Positions 35,117 to 43,535 of a stretch of 64,000 nucleotides of DNA are shown one piece after another. The position numbers and the translations under genes were made by a program. This stretch comes from Clostridiales bacterium (GTDB taxonomy: Bacteria > Bacillota > Clostridia > Lachnospirales > Lachnospiraceae): positions 31,508 to 95,507 of the forward strand of contig JAAYNM010000083.1 of NCBI GenBank assembly GCA_012520815.1, written 5' to 3'. The notes under the pieces are model-generated. The model was given only the letters and a program-made list of their open reading frames with translations. It was not told where the DNA came from and did no database searches. Numbering within the stretch: position 1 is the stretch's first letter; each line of letters starts with the position of its first letter.

Positions 35117-35977
35117 TTATATATGACCTATCGTTTGTCCCATCTTAATTGCTGTTTCAAATCCATCTATAGTATTTGTTATTAAATCTTCGTCGATAAT
35201 AACTGAATCTTTTTCAAACATTAAACATATTGTAGAGCCACCAAATTCAAAGTAACCTTTTTCCTTACCCCTGGTGATAAGACATGCTTGATCATGATTA
35301 ACAATCTTACCTACAAAAAGTGCTCCAACCTCAATTTGCATAACTCTACCAAAGTTTTCTGTATATAAAACGCTACATTCTCTAGAGTTTTCTTTATAAA
35401 TCTTAAAATAATCATTTGCAATTGGATTAACTGTATGAAGAACCCCTTTAATGAATTTATTACGGGATTTTCTTCCGTTATCAATATAGCAATATCTATG
35501 ATAATTATCCACACAAAGTCTAATTATTACCATTGTTCCACCTTTATATATATCAGCAGCTTTTTTACTTTGTGTTAAAGTTTCCACATTATAGTGGGTA
35601 TTTTTAATAAGAAAATCTGAATTATCATCAATATTGTATACGGAGACACGTCCATCACAAGGACTAATTAGTTTTCGATAATCATTATCAATTGGTCTTG
35701 ACTCAGGTTTAATATTTCTTGTAAAAAAATCATTATATGAAGAATAATGCTCAGTCATATACTCAGTCATATTGATATTATTATTTTTAATAAATCCTTT
35801 AATCATGACGCATGATAGCTTACTATCTAGGATTTTCCCTCCTATTTTTGATACTATTGGCAATGTTAAGATCTTGAGAACTGCACGTCCTGACGCACTG
35901 CCATATAATTTCTTTAATAGCTTATCCTGTCCATTATCTATAGCAACAATAGCTCCACTTCTATCTTTACAATCCAT
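35117..35977 (-). CDS. psd: Phosphatidylserine decarboxylase
   Basis: Psd turns phosphatidylserine into phosphatidylethanolamine at the membrane. It is made as a proenzyme that cuts itself to form a pyruvoyl group. The autocleavage site is GGST in KGYFEFGGSTICLMF. Other parts include ISPCDGRVS and the histidine-containing CVDNYHRYCYIDNGR. The start is either GTG 35986 or ATG 35977; a hairpin lies between the AAAGG and these codons (see findings). Folding of the hairpin would put the ATG 10 bases from AAAGG. Length about 286 residues, the bacterial type with FFTRNIKPESRP. It is downstream of pssA, its pathway partner. Confidence 0.94.
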   Translation of the reverse strand: MDCKDRSGAIVAIDNGQDKLLKKLYGSASGRAVLKILTLPIVSKIGGKILDSKLSCVMIKGFIKNNNINMTEYMTEHYSSYNDFFTRNIKPESRPIDNDYRKLISPCDGRVSVYNIDDNSDFLIKNTHYNVETLTQSKKAADIYKGGTMVIIRLCVDNYHRYCYIDNGRKSRNKFIKGVLHTVNPIANDYFKIYKENSRECSVLYTENFGRVMQIEVGALFVGKIVNHDQACLITRGKEKGYFEFGGSTICLMFEKDSVIIDEDLITNTIDGFETAIKMGQTIGHI

Positions 35978-35987
35978 TCTCTTCACT

Positions 35988-36013
35988 ATACCAAAAATAT
36001 TTTGGTATCCTTT
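35988..36013 (-). promoter_or_regulatory. AAAGG site followed by a 9-bp hairpin before psd
   Basis: On the minus strand AAAGG (36009-36013) is followed without a gap by ATACCAAAA-TAT-TTTTGGTAT (35988-36008), then A and the GTG. The SD-like sequence is the only one near the gene. It may be a fold that shortens the spacing, or an operator. Confidence 0.45.
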
Positions 36014-36032
36014 CTATGTTTTATATCAAAAA

Positions 36033-36097
36033 TGCATTTTATCAATCCTTTAAAAATTAATTTATCGTAAACTAATTCCTAAATTTGATAAAATGCA
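36033..36097. repeat. 13-bp inverted repeat in the pssA-psd gap
   Basis: TGCATTTTATCAA (36033-36045) and TTGATAAAATGCA (36085-36097) are perfect inverted copies 39 bases apart, between pssA and psd. The arms could fold in the RNA and control read-through into psd, or bind a dimeric regulator twice. Confidence 0.5.
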
Positions 36098-36116
36098 ATA
36101 TATACGTTAATTCAAA

Positions 36117-36773
36117 TTATAATATCTTCAAACCTTGTAGTGCTAAAACTGTAAGCATTACCATTCCACATACAGACATCACAATAATTCCCTTTTTATG
36201 TGGCTTTGGAACTTTAATATCAAGTACAAAGAAAAATGCTACTAATAAGGTGAATATATTTAATACTATATAGAAAATATTACTACCAAATAATTCTCTA
36301 AATGTAAATAGTAATGGTAGAAAACCTGCTATAGATGTAACAGGGAGACCTTGATAGTATTTTCTTGATTCAGCAGTTTCTTTCTGACGAATCATTTCCA
36401 TTACGTTAAAATAACCCAATCTAATAACAGCACATAAAATCAAGAGTGCTGATGACACCATAGCAGCAAATCTAAATTTTGAACTATTTGAAATAAAGTT
36501 CAATGTAAATATGTAATTAAAAATACCTGGAAAAACACCAAAGCATATTAAGTCACATAAAGAATCAATTTGAATACCAAATATTTTAGCTTCATCACTT
36601 CTATTCTTGCAACTTCTTGCAACAATTCCGTCAAACATATCACATATGCCAGATATAACTAAGCAAAACATAGCCGCCAAAAAATGGTGATTAAAAGTTA
36701 AAAATATTCCGAATATTGATGTTAAAAGTCCACCGTACGTTAAAATTACTGTATAATTATAAAAACCTATCAT
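36117..36773 (-). CDS. pssA: CDP-diacylglycerol-serine O-phosphatidyltransferase
   Basis: PssA joins serine to CDP-diacylglycerol to make phosphatidylserine in the membrane. The CDP-alcohol phosphotransferase motif D-G-x2-A-R-x(n)-G-x3-D-x3-D is seen as DMFDGIVARS followed by FGIQIDSLCDLICFG. About six membrane helices span the 218 residues. Its start overlaps the upstream flippase-domain gene by 4 bases. With Psd it forms the full route to phosphatidylethanolamine. Confidence 0.93.
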   Translation of the reverse strand: MIGFYNYTVILTYGGLLTSIFGIFLTFNHHFLAAMFCLVISGICDMFDGIVARSCKNRSDEAKIFGIQIDSLCDLICFGVFPGIFNYIFTLNFISNSSKFRFAAMVSSALLILCAVIRLGYFNVMEMIRQKETAESRKYYQGLPVTSIAGFLPLLFTFRELFGSNIFYIVLNIFTLLVAFFFVLDIKVPKPHKKGIIVMSVCGMVMLTVLALQGLKIL

Positions 36774-37819
36774 TCTCGTGCTCCATTATTTCTCTCATAT
36801 TTTGTTCGTTTTTTTTGTGTCAACTGAGCAAATAAAGTAATTAATCCACCCAGAATAATAATCACATAGTAACTTAGGCCTCTACTTAGTAATAAGCCTG
36901 CTGTGATATATTTTGCAGTAAAAATTTCCTCGAAAAATATTACAAATATGCCTTCACTAGCACCTAATCCACCAGGCAAAGGCAGGTTATCAACAGCCAA
37001 TGAGATAATCAACTGTAATGTAATAATTTCCAATGCGCTATATCCTGTAAGTCCAAAAGCTTTATAAACTGCATATGTAACAGCGAATAATGCAAGTCTT
37101 TGAACTAACGTTATAAGAAAAACATTAAAGAATACAAGCTTATGTGTCATTAAATATGACGCGCTATCTTCATATTTTCCGATAGCTTTTAAAACCTTTT
37201 GTAACGTTTTCTTATAATTCTTAAGAATATGAATTCTTCCTAAAAAAAGAATAAATTTACCTACAGCTTTTTTTGCAAAGGATTGTTTAAATAAAACAAG
37301 CCATAAGAATCCAATAATAATAACATTGACAACAATACCAAAAATCATAATAAACTTAATGTTCATAATATGTGCCATGACAAAATCATATTCAAAAATG
37401 AACATAAAAGCTGCGAATACAAGCAAAACAGCCTTATAAGCAACAGTCACAACCATAAGAACTAAGGATGAAACAGCAACGCTTATTCCATCTGAATTCA
37501 TATAATATAACTGCGCCGGTTGCCCTCCAGTTGCACTAGGGGTAATTGCACTAACAAAAAATCCAATAAATGAATATTTTAAACAATGTAAAAAACCTAT
37601 GTTGCATGATAATGTATTCATCAGATAATGAATAACAACTGATTCAAATGATACATAAATCATTACAAATGTAAATCCAATAATCAACCATGAATTTTTA
37701 GCTTGTTCTATATATTTGAATATTTCAGTAACTTCTTGATCTTTAAATATAAAATATGCTGTACCGAGTATCAATGCAATAAGGAACAATCCGTTGATAA
37801 TGTATTTCCTTTTTTTCAT
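36770..37819 (-). CDS. Flippase-domain membrane protein (YbhN/LPG-synthase TM family)
   Basis: A 349-residue protein with about eight membrane helices of the family that includes the N-terminal flippase part of MprF and YbhN. TPSATGGQPAQLYYM and LPLPGGLGASEGIFVIFF are the family's two conserved motifs. It lacks the cytoplasmic aminoacyltransferase domain of MprF, so it may move a lipid across the membrane rather than modify it. The start at 37819 (second Met) has GAAAGG 9 bases upstream; the first Met overlaps that site. It overlaps pssA and is in its operon. Confidence 0.87.
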   Translation of the reverse strand: MKKRKYIINGLFLIALILGTAYFIFKDQEVTEIFKYIEQAKNSWLIIGFTFVMIYVSFESVVIHYLMNTLSCNIGFLHCLKYSFIGFFVSAITPSATGGQPAQLYYMNSDGISVAVSSLVLMVVTVAYKAVLLVFAAFMFIFEYDFVMAHIMNIKFIMIFGIVVNVIIIGFLWLVLFKQSFAKKAVGKFILFLGRIHILKNYKKTLQKVLKAIGKYEDSASYLMTHKLVFFNVFLITLVQRLALFAVTYAVYKAFGLTGYSALEIITLQLIISLAVDNLPLPGGLGASEGIFVIFFEEIFTAKYITAGLLLSRGLSYYVIIILGGLITLFAQLTQKKRTKYERNNGARE

Positions 37820-37861
37820 CGGACACATCCTTTCGATTCTATATGAACCATAACCTTACTT

Positions 37862-37890
37862 AGTATAAAGCCCAAAGCCATTATTGTCAA
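37862..37890 (-). promoter_or_regulatory. Promoter of the flippase-pssA-psd operon
   Basis: On the minus strand TTGACA (37885-37890), 17 bases, TATACT (37862-37867): a near-perfect sigma-A promoter 43 bases before the start at 37819. Confidence 0.88.
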
Positions 37891-37951
37891 TAAATTTAAC
37901 TATATTGAACTTTTTTAAGGCTATAACCTATGTTACCCAAAAGTTAAAAAT

Positions 37952-38869
37952 TTATTTATTTGATAAATTATCTATCAACTTTTTGAAGTAATCCGGTAGT
38001 GGAACACTAAACTCCACATATTCCTTTGTTCGAGGATGTATAAATCCTAATGTGCCTGCATGGAGAGTTTGACCCTGAAGATTATACGGACAAGTTTTTG
38101 GTCCATATACAAAATCACCTAATAAAGGATGATTAATACTCGCCATATGAACTCTTATCTGATGAGTTCTTCCAGTTTCTAACTGGCACTCCACATGTGC
38201 AAACTTCTTAAAATTTTCAAGTACTTTGTAGTGGGTAATGGCATCTTTTCCATTTTTATTTACAATAGCCATCTTTTTTCTGTCAATAGGGTGTCGGCCA
38301 ATCTTTCCTTCTATAGTTCCACCTTCTATGCTAAAGGAGTTATATACTATAGCCTGATATTTTCTAGTAATTGTATGTTCCTTAAACTGCTCAGCTATAA
38401 AATTGTGTGCAACATCATTCTTACAAGCAACAATTACACCGGTTGTATCCATATCAATTCTATGAACAATCCCAGGTTTTAATTCACCATTAATTCTAGA
38501 AAGATTACCCTTGCAATGGTATAACAGTGCATTTACCATAGTATCATCAAAATGTCCAGCTGAAGGATGAACCACCATTCCCTTAGGTTTGTTGATTACT
38601 ATAATATCCTCATCCTCAAAAACTACATCCAGTGGTATATCTTTCGGAGGGATATCTGGTTCTACAACATCTGGAACAACGACCTTAATAAAATCATTTT
38701 CCCTAAGTCGATAATTGGCTTTTACTTTTTCACCATTTACTGTAATAATACCATCATCTAATAATTTCTTTAATCTAGAACGACTAACATCTTCGTTTCT
38801 CTCTGCTAGAAATTTGTCAATTCTATTATTGACATACATATCTCCAACAATAAATTTTGTTGAATTCAT
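37952..38869 (-). CDS. RluD/YlyB-like 23S rRNA pseudouridine synthase
   Basis: A 305-residue RluA-family enzyme with an N-terminal S4 domain (NRIDKFLAERNEDVSRSRLKKLL) and the catalytic motif PGIVHRIDMDTTGVIV, where the aspartate attacks the uridine. TGRTHQIRVHMASINHPLLGD closes the core. It follows lspA with one shared base, the ylyA-lspA-ylyB order of Bacillus, so YlyB is the likely counterpart. It is the third pseudouridine synthase gene of the window. Confidence 0.93.
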   Translation of the reverse strand: MNSTKFIVGDMYVNNRIDKFLAERNEDVSRSRLKKLLDDGIITVNGEKVKANYRLRENDFIKVVVPDVVEPDIPPKDIPLDVVFEDEDIIVINKPKGMVVHPSAGHFDDTMVNALLYHCKGNLSRINGELKPGIVHRIDMDTTGVIVACKNDVAHNFIAEQFKEHTITRKYQAIVYNSFSIEGGTIEGKIGRHPIDRKKMAIVNKNGKDAITHYKVLENFKKFAHVECQLETGRTHQIRVHMASINHPLLGDFVYGPKTCPYNLQGQTLHAGTLGFIHPRTKEYVEFSVPLPDYFKKLIDNLSNK

Positions 38870-39525
38870 TATTTTTCTTCGTCCTCGCCTTCATTTTGTA
38901 TAGGTGATTTCCACTTTTTATATGACTTAAAAATCATATCTATATCATCATCATCTAAAAGAACCAGATAAAAAATAATAAACACCGCTAAAGAAACCGT
39001 TATAAAAATGTCTGCCACATTAAATACAGGGAAATTAATAAGCTTAAAATTAAAGAAATCAACAACATATCCCAATGTTATTCTATCAATTAGGTTACCC
39101 AATGCACCTGAAAACATAACAACAATAACAATTTGAAGGATATTTAATCTTTTAATCTTTTGGTCCATAGATTTAACTCTTCCATCTGAAGCAGAATTAA
39201 AAGTTAAATCATTTTCTTTTTTTCCTTGATAATATACAGATAAAAGTCCAATCTTTGTAAATAGATAAATTAAACCTATAGTAATTATAGTCGTAAAAAG
39301 AACAACTATATTTATTCTTCCTGAAAACATCCCCCAAGCAATACCTTCATTACTTACGAATGTCAATTCAAAAACATCTTTTATAATTGGTACGGATGCC
39401 CGTCCCTTTAGATTCTCTAGTACAAAATACTTAGTTATTTGATCAAAGCAAATTAACACAAACATTAGAATAAAACATGCTATGGTTCTAAATTTGACCT
39501 TTGATTTGTTTACGAAATTATACAT
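38869..39525 (-). CDS. lspA: Lipoprotein signal peptidase (signal peptidase II)
   Basis: LspA cuts signal peptides off lipidated prolipoproteins. Four membrane helices and the family motifs are present: VLICFDQITKYFV, FVSNEGIAWGMFSG, GALGNLIDRI and FPVFNVADIFI with the two catalytic aspartates. At 218 residues it is 50-60 longer than usual. The extra length comes from a charged insert between helices 2 and 3 (QGKKENDLTFNSASDGRVKS) and an acidic/basic C-terminal tail. Its stop shares a base with the start of the RluD-like gene. Confidence 0.95.
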   Translation of the reverse strand: MYNFVNKSKVKFRTIACFILMFVLICFDQITKYFVLENLKGRASVPIIKDVFELTFVSNEGIAWGMFSGRINIVVLFTTIITIGLIYLFTKIGLLSVYYQGKKENDLTFNSASDGRVKSMDQKIKRLNILQIVIVVMFSGALGNLIDRITLGYVVDFFNFKLINFPVFNVADIFITVSLAVFIIFYLVLLDDDDIDMIFKSYKKWKSPIQNEGEDEEK

Positions 39526-39566
39526 ACATTCACCTTTAAACTTTATTTTAAATGTAAACAGGGATA

Positions 39567-40661
39567 TTACTTATCCATCTTTACTATTTGTAAAGCCTCT
39601 TTCATTATATCTACAGTTACTACCTTAGTTGTAGTTGCCTCACCTATTTTAGAAAGAACAACAAATTTAACTACACCATCTGACATTTTTTTATCACTGA
39701 ATGTTGCATTGATAACTTCATCAACATTAAAATCAACTTCAGTTACTGGAAGTTCATAGAGCTTGTGAAGCCTTATGATGTCATTGTATTCATTCTCTGA
39801 AATATTTCCAAGCTTCTTTGAAATGTATGCGGCAGCCACTGTACCTAAAGAAACACATTCACCATGAAGTAATTTGAAATCCATTATCTTTTCAATGGCA
39901 TGTCCTAATGTATGTCCGAAATTAAGAAGAGCTCGCTCACCAGATTCCTTAAAATCATTTTCAACAACTAAACGTTTGATATTGCAACTAGTAACAATAA
40001 TATGGGCTAAGGATTTGGAATCATATTCCATAATGGATGATGAGTGTTTCTGTAACCATTCATAAAAAATTCTATCTTTAATTAATGCAGCCTTTGTAAT
40101 CTCTCCAATACCAGAAACAAATTGCCTTTTTGTAAGGGTCTTAAGTGTTGAATAATTGGTATAAACCAACATAGGTTGATAAAATGCTCCCACTATATTT
40201 TTATAAGACTCAAAATCAACACCTGTTTTTCCACCAACACTACTATCAACCTGGGAAAGGAGTGATGTAGGTATTTGAATAAAACTTATGCCTCTAAGAT
40301 AAGTAGCAGCTGTAAAGCCTGTCAAATCACCCACAACACCACCACCTAAAGCTATAAGCATATCCTTGCGTTCAAAATGATTAATAATAAGGAATTCATA
40401 TAGCTTTTGAACTGTATTTAGATTCTTATTGGATTCACCTGCTGGGAATGTGTAAATCAAAGTCTCTTTGGCTACCTTTGAAACAATGGATAAAATTTCA
40501 TTGCCATAAATCGGGCCTACTGTGGACTCTGTGACAATACAAACTTTTTTATCAGATATGTTAAGTTTCGTAAGTTCGTCAGCCAACCCATCAAAGCTAT
40601 CATCAATAACAATATCGTATATTGGTTCATTATCATAATGAACTGTTAAATTATCTTTCAT
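39567..40661 (-). CDS. aroB: 3-dehydroquinate synthase
   Basis: AroB turns DAHP into 3-dehydroquinate, the second step of the shikimate pathway, with NAD and a metal ion. The 364-residue protein has GGGVVGDLTGFTAATYLRGI, PTSLLSQVDSSVGGKTGVD and LNFGHTLGHAIEK with the metal-binding histidines. GTGAGGAAATATA precedes the ATG. No other shikimate genes lie nearby. Confidence 0.97.
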   Translation of the reverse strand: MKDNLTVHYDNEPIYDIVIDDSFDGLADELTKLNISDKKVCIVTESTVGPIYGNEILSIVSKVAKETLIYTFPAGESNKNLNTVQKLYEFLIINHFERKDMLIALGGGVVGDLTGFTAATYLRGISFIQIPTSLLSQVDSSVGGKTGVDFESYKNIVGAFYQPMLVYTNYSTLKTLTKRQFVSGIGEITKAALIKDRIFYEWLQKHSSSIMEYDSKSLAHIIVTSCNIKRLVVENDFKESGERALLNFGHTLGHAIEKIMDFKLLHGECVSLGTVAAAYISKKLGNISENEYNDIIRLHKLYELPVTEVDFNVDEVINATFSDKKMSDGVVKFVVLSKIGEATTTKVVTVDIMKEALQIVKMDK

Positions 40662-40680
40662 TATATTTCCTCACAATATT

Positions 40681-40718
40681 AAAAATTTCCTCCAGTCATT
40701 GACTGGAGGTAAATTTTA
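40681..40718 (-). terminator. Intrinsic terminator after sepF
   Basis: On the minus strand CCTCCAGTC-AAT-GACTGGAGG makes a 9-bp GC-rich stem with a 3-base loop followed by AAATTTTT. It overlaps the end of the gap before aroB. Confidence 0.82.
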
Positions 40719-41258
40719 TTCGTTTCCTTTAAATGTTGCTACATCAAATCCACCACTTAATAAATCTTGAAAATCACCTGAAATATCAACTGATTTTGGT
40801 GTAATGATAAATATGTAACTAGATACCTTTTGAAGATTGCCATCTATTGAATAACAAGAACCAGATGTAAAATCTATGATTCTTTGTGCTAAATCCACAT
40901 GTAATCCTTCTAAATTCAATACAACAGCACGTCCACTTAATAGTGTATCGGTAATTTCTCTTGCGTCATCCATATTTGCTGGTTTAATAACACAAACTTC
41001 CATAGATCCTCCTTTTTGGTTTCTCATTGGAACAATCTTGGCTGCTCCTCTTCCACCAAACCTTGGCTGCTTTGGTTGTTCTGCCTCAAAATCTCTTCTC
41101 TTTGCTTCTTCAAATCTTGAAATCTTACGTGCCGGTGCAGCTGCTATTTCATCTTCATCATCGTATTCATATTCATCATCATATTCATCGTAATCATCTT
41201 CATATTCATCATCATTCAACTTTAGTATGTTCAGGAATTTATCTCCAAATTTACTCAT
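40716..41258 (-). CDS. sepF: SepF, cell division protein
   Basis: SepF bundles FtsZ filaments and links them to the membrane. The 180-residue protein starts with a short amphipathic helix (MSKFGDKFLNILKL), has a long acidic, tyrosine-rich linker (about residues 15-40), and the C-terminal SepF core (VCVIKPANMDDAREITDTLLSGRAVVLNLEGL, RIIDFTSGSCYSI, SSYIFIITPK). The gene is next to yggS, as in Bacillus ylmE-ylmF. The acidic linker is more marked than usual. Confidence 0.96.
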   Translation of the reverse strand: MSKFGDKFLNILKLNDDEYEDDYDEYDDEYEYDDEDEIAAAPARKISRFEEAKRRDFEAEQPKQPRFGGRGAAKIVPMRNQKGGSMEVCVIKPANMDDAREITDTLLSGRAVVLNLEGLHVDLAQRIIDFTSGSCYSIDGNLQKVSSYIFIITPKSVDISGDFQDLLSGGFDVATFKGNE

Positions 41259-41270
41259 CTTTAAAATCTC

Positions 41271-41963
41271 CTATCTATTATAATTTCTTTCACCAAAAAT
41301 GCTCGTTCCAACTCTAACCATTGTGGAACCTTCTTCAATAGCCACGTTAAAATCACGACTCATGCCCATTGATAAAACATTCATACTAACATTATCAATG
41401 TTTTTCTTATCTATGTCAACAGATAATTGCTTTAATTTTTTAAATATGCCTCTATTTTTTTCCGGGTCATCCACGAAGGGAGCTACTGTCATTAACCCAT
41501 TGATTTTAATATGAGGCAATTTTGCAATATCTGTAACAAACTGCATTACTTCCAAAGTATCTAAACCAAACTTTGATTCTTCCCTTGCAACATTTACTTC
41601 TACTAAAATATTTGCAACAATATTCTTTTTTGCCGCCTCTTTTTCTATTTGATTAGCAAGTTTAACCGAGTCAACTGAATGGATAAGGTGGACTTTATCT
41701 ATAATATACTTAACTTTATTAGTTTGAAGATGTCCTATAAGATGCCACCTAATATCATTTGGTAGCACTTCGTATTTTTCACACATCTCTTGCACCTTGT
41801 TTTCACCAAAGTCCCGAACACCTGCATTATAGAGTTCCTCAATGCTTGATGCTGGTTTGGTTTTGCTAACTGCAATAAGTGTTACGTCTCCTTGATTTCT
41901 TTTTGATATTGCTTCACTATTTTCAACAAGCTTTTTAACTTCATTATAATTTTGAGTAACCAT
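41271..41963 (-). CDS. yggS: YggS/PLPBP-family pyridoxal phosphate-binding protein
   Basis: This PLP-binding protein keeps vitamin B6 and amino acid pools in balance and has no enzymatic activity that is known. The 230-residue protein has LIAVSKTKP with the PLP lysine, DFGENKVQEMCEKYE, WHLIGHLQTNKVKYI and LSMGMSRDFNVAIEEGSTMVRVGTSIFG. It lies just before sepF, the usual order in Gram-positives. Confidence 0.96.
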   Translation of the reverse strand: MVTQNYNEVKKLVENSEAISKRNQGDVTLIAVSKTKPASSIEELYNAGVRDFGENKVQEMCEKYEVLPNDIRWHLIGHLQTNKVKYIIDKVHLIHSVDSVKLANQIEKEAAKKNIVANILVEVNVAREESKFGLDTLEVMQFVTDIAKLPHIKINGLMTVAPFVDDPEKNRGIFKKLKQLSVDIDKKNIDNVSMNVLSMGMSRDFNVAIEEGSTMVRVGTSIFGERNYNR

Positions 41964-41975
41964 TGTTGCCTCCTA

Positions 41976-43442
41976 TTATTGATATACCACTTGGTATTCA
42001 CTTACTTTACTACTATCTAAAACAATATGATCATATACTAGTAATCCATAAGTTGTACCACTTTCGACTATGTAATATTCACTGGTTTCACCTATAATAT
42101 CAATCTCTCTAAATACACAGTAACCATTGTTAATATTATATACACCAATTAGAGTAGCTACGCTACTAATCGTGAAGGTATCCGTGGAATCAGGCTTTAA
42201 TATAATATCACCGGCTTTAAATATATCCTTAGAAACGTAATAATCTGTTTCTGTTTTATTATAAATTTCTGGTGAAACAAATTTTGTTGATTTATTTCCT
42301 TTATCATCATAAACTTCAACTAAAAAACCTGTATCCGTAGAATTTCCACCATTTGTAGCATAATCAATAGGTATTGTAAAAAATTCCTTTTGGGTTATTG
42401 ATGTTTTTGGAATCTTCAATCCTTGGATTTCATCCTCTATAATTTGGATATCTGTAAATCGCTTAGAAACATATCTAATCATATATTGATTAAGACTAAC
42501 AACGCCGTATTTCTTTCCATCTATATCCTTAATTTTAAAATCACCAACTGCGATGATTCCATCTTCCATAAACTTAATCTTCATTCTATCATCAGACGCG
42601 TATTTTTCTACATCCTGATCACTTATTTCAAAAATAACATTCCAGTCTTCGCTATTAACAACTTTATAAATAGATGTTCCATTTTCAATTAAGTCATTGG
42701 ATTTATGATAGGTTTTTGAGTAATTTGATTTATCAAAATCAGATGCCAAAAGACTATCAACTGTTTTACCTTCATAACCATCAATTGAATACGAGACGAT
42801 GCCTGATATATCTGCCTGAATAATTCTAAAAACAGAAGAGGCTATATTATCACCGAGAACTTCATCTATATTTGAAATAGCATTTAAATTCATATATTCA
42901 AGCACAGAGGCTTCTATATCAAATTTAAAATCATAAACATCTGAAAATTTAACATTTGAATACGAAGATGAATATGTATTGATTTTTCCTTTAAGTTCAT
43001 TTAATTCTTCTTTGGAAAGTGAATTCTCAGAATTTTCAGCCTTTGCTAACAACTCAGAGACTACACCACTTTCATCAATGGTATATACAGTCTCACCAAC
43101 AGCTGTTTTCTCGCCTTCACGAACAAAAAGATTTAAATACCCAGAACTACCTGCAGTATATGTTTTTTCATCTCTAAGTAATAGCGCTGAGTATGTTTTG
43201 TTTGATGATTCAGCATTCTTTCCATAAACAACTTCATACATAGAAATCTTATCTCTTGAAATGTACATAATGACATAAGATACTAAGTATACAAAAATCA
43301 ATAAAAAGATAACAATGCCTACATTAATGTTTCTTTTCTTCTTATATTTAACGACTCTTCGACGATTCTGAGGACGATTACCTTGTGGGCGCGCCTTTCT
43401 ATTCGCTCTTGTGTCATTTGTGATACGATTATTATTGGACAC
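41976..43442 (-). CDS. HlyD-like membrane-anchored protein of the sepF region
   Basis: A 488-residue protein with a basic N-terminus (KARPQGNRPQNRRRVVKYKKK), one membrane helix (about 37-58) and a large outside part. The first outside segment (LLRDEKTYTAGSSGYLNLFVREGEKTAVGE) is a biotinyl-lipoyl-like hairpin half of HlyD/membrane fusion proteins; the rest resembles the adaptor domains found in proteins next to sepF/yggS in Clostridia. No transporter is nearby, so export is not supported by context; a division or envelope role is possible. The start is a GTG with GGGAGGAATCAA upstream. Confidence 0.7.
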   Translation of the reverse strand: MSNNNRITNDTRANRKARPQGNRPQNRRRVVKYKKKRNINVGIVIFLLIFVYLVSYVIMYISRDKISMYEVVYGKNAESSNKTYSALLLRDEKTYTAGSSGYLNLFVREGEKTAVGETVYTIDESGVVSELLAKAENSENSLSKEELNELKGKINTYSSSYSNVKFSDVYDFKFDIEASVLEYMNLNAISNIDEVLGDNIASSVFRIIQADISGIVSYSIDGYEGKTVDSLLASDFDKSNYSKTYHKSNDLIENGTSIYKVVNSEDWNVIFEISDQDVEKYASDDRMKIKFMEDGIIAVGDFKIKDIDGKKYGVVSLNQYMIRYVSKRFTDIQIIEDEIQGLKIPKTSITQKEFFTIPIDYATNGGNSTDTGFLVEVYDDKGNKSTKFVSPEIYNKTETDYYVSKDIFKAGDIILKPDSTDTFTISSVATLIGVYNINNGYCVFREIDIIGETSEYYIVESGTTYGLLVYDHIVLDSSKVSEYQVVYQ

Positions 43443-43484
43443 TTGATTCCTCCCAATGCTACATTTTGTATTATCAACCTAGAT

Positions 43485-43513
43485 ATTATACAACATTTAT
43501 GCTTATTAGTCCA
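43485..43513 (-). promoter_or_regulatory. Promoter candidate of the HlyD-like-yggS-sepF operon
   Basis: On the minus strand TGGACT (43508-43513), 17 bases, TATAAT (43485-43490), 43 bases before the GTG start. Confidence 0.6.
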
Positions 43514-43535
43514 TAAATAAGGAAATTTTTCTAAA

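Noticed and set aside
41027-41317. Histidine-rich plus-strand ORF (IHIHHHIH...)
   Set aside because: Antisense reading of the acidic linker codons of sepF; not a metal-binding gene.
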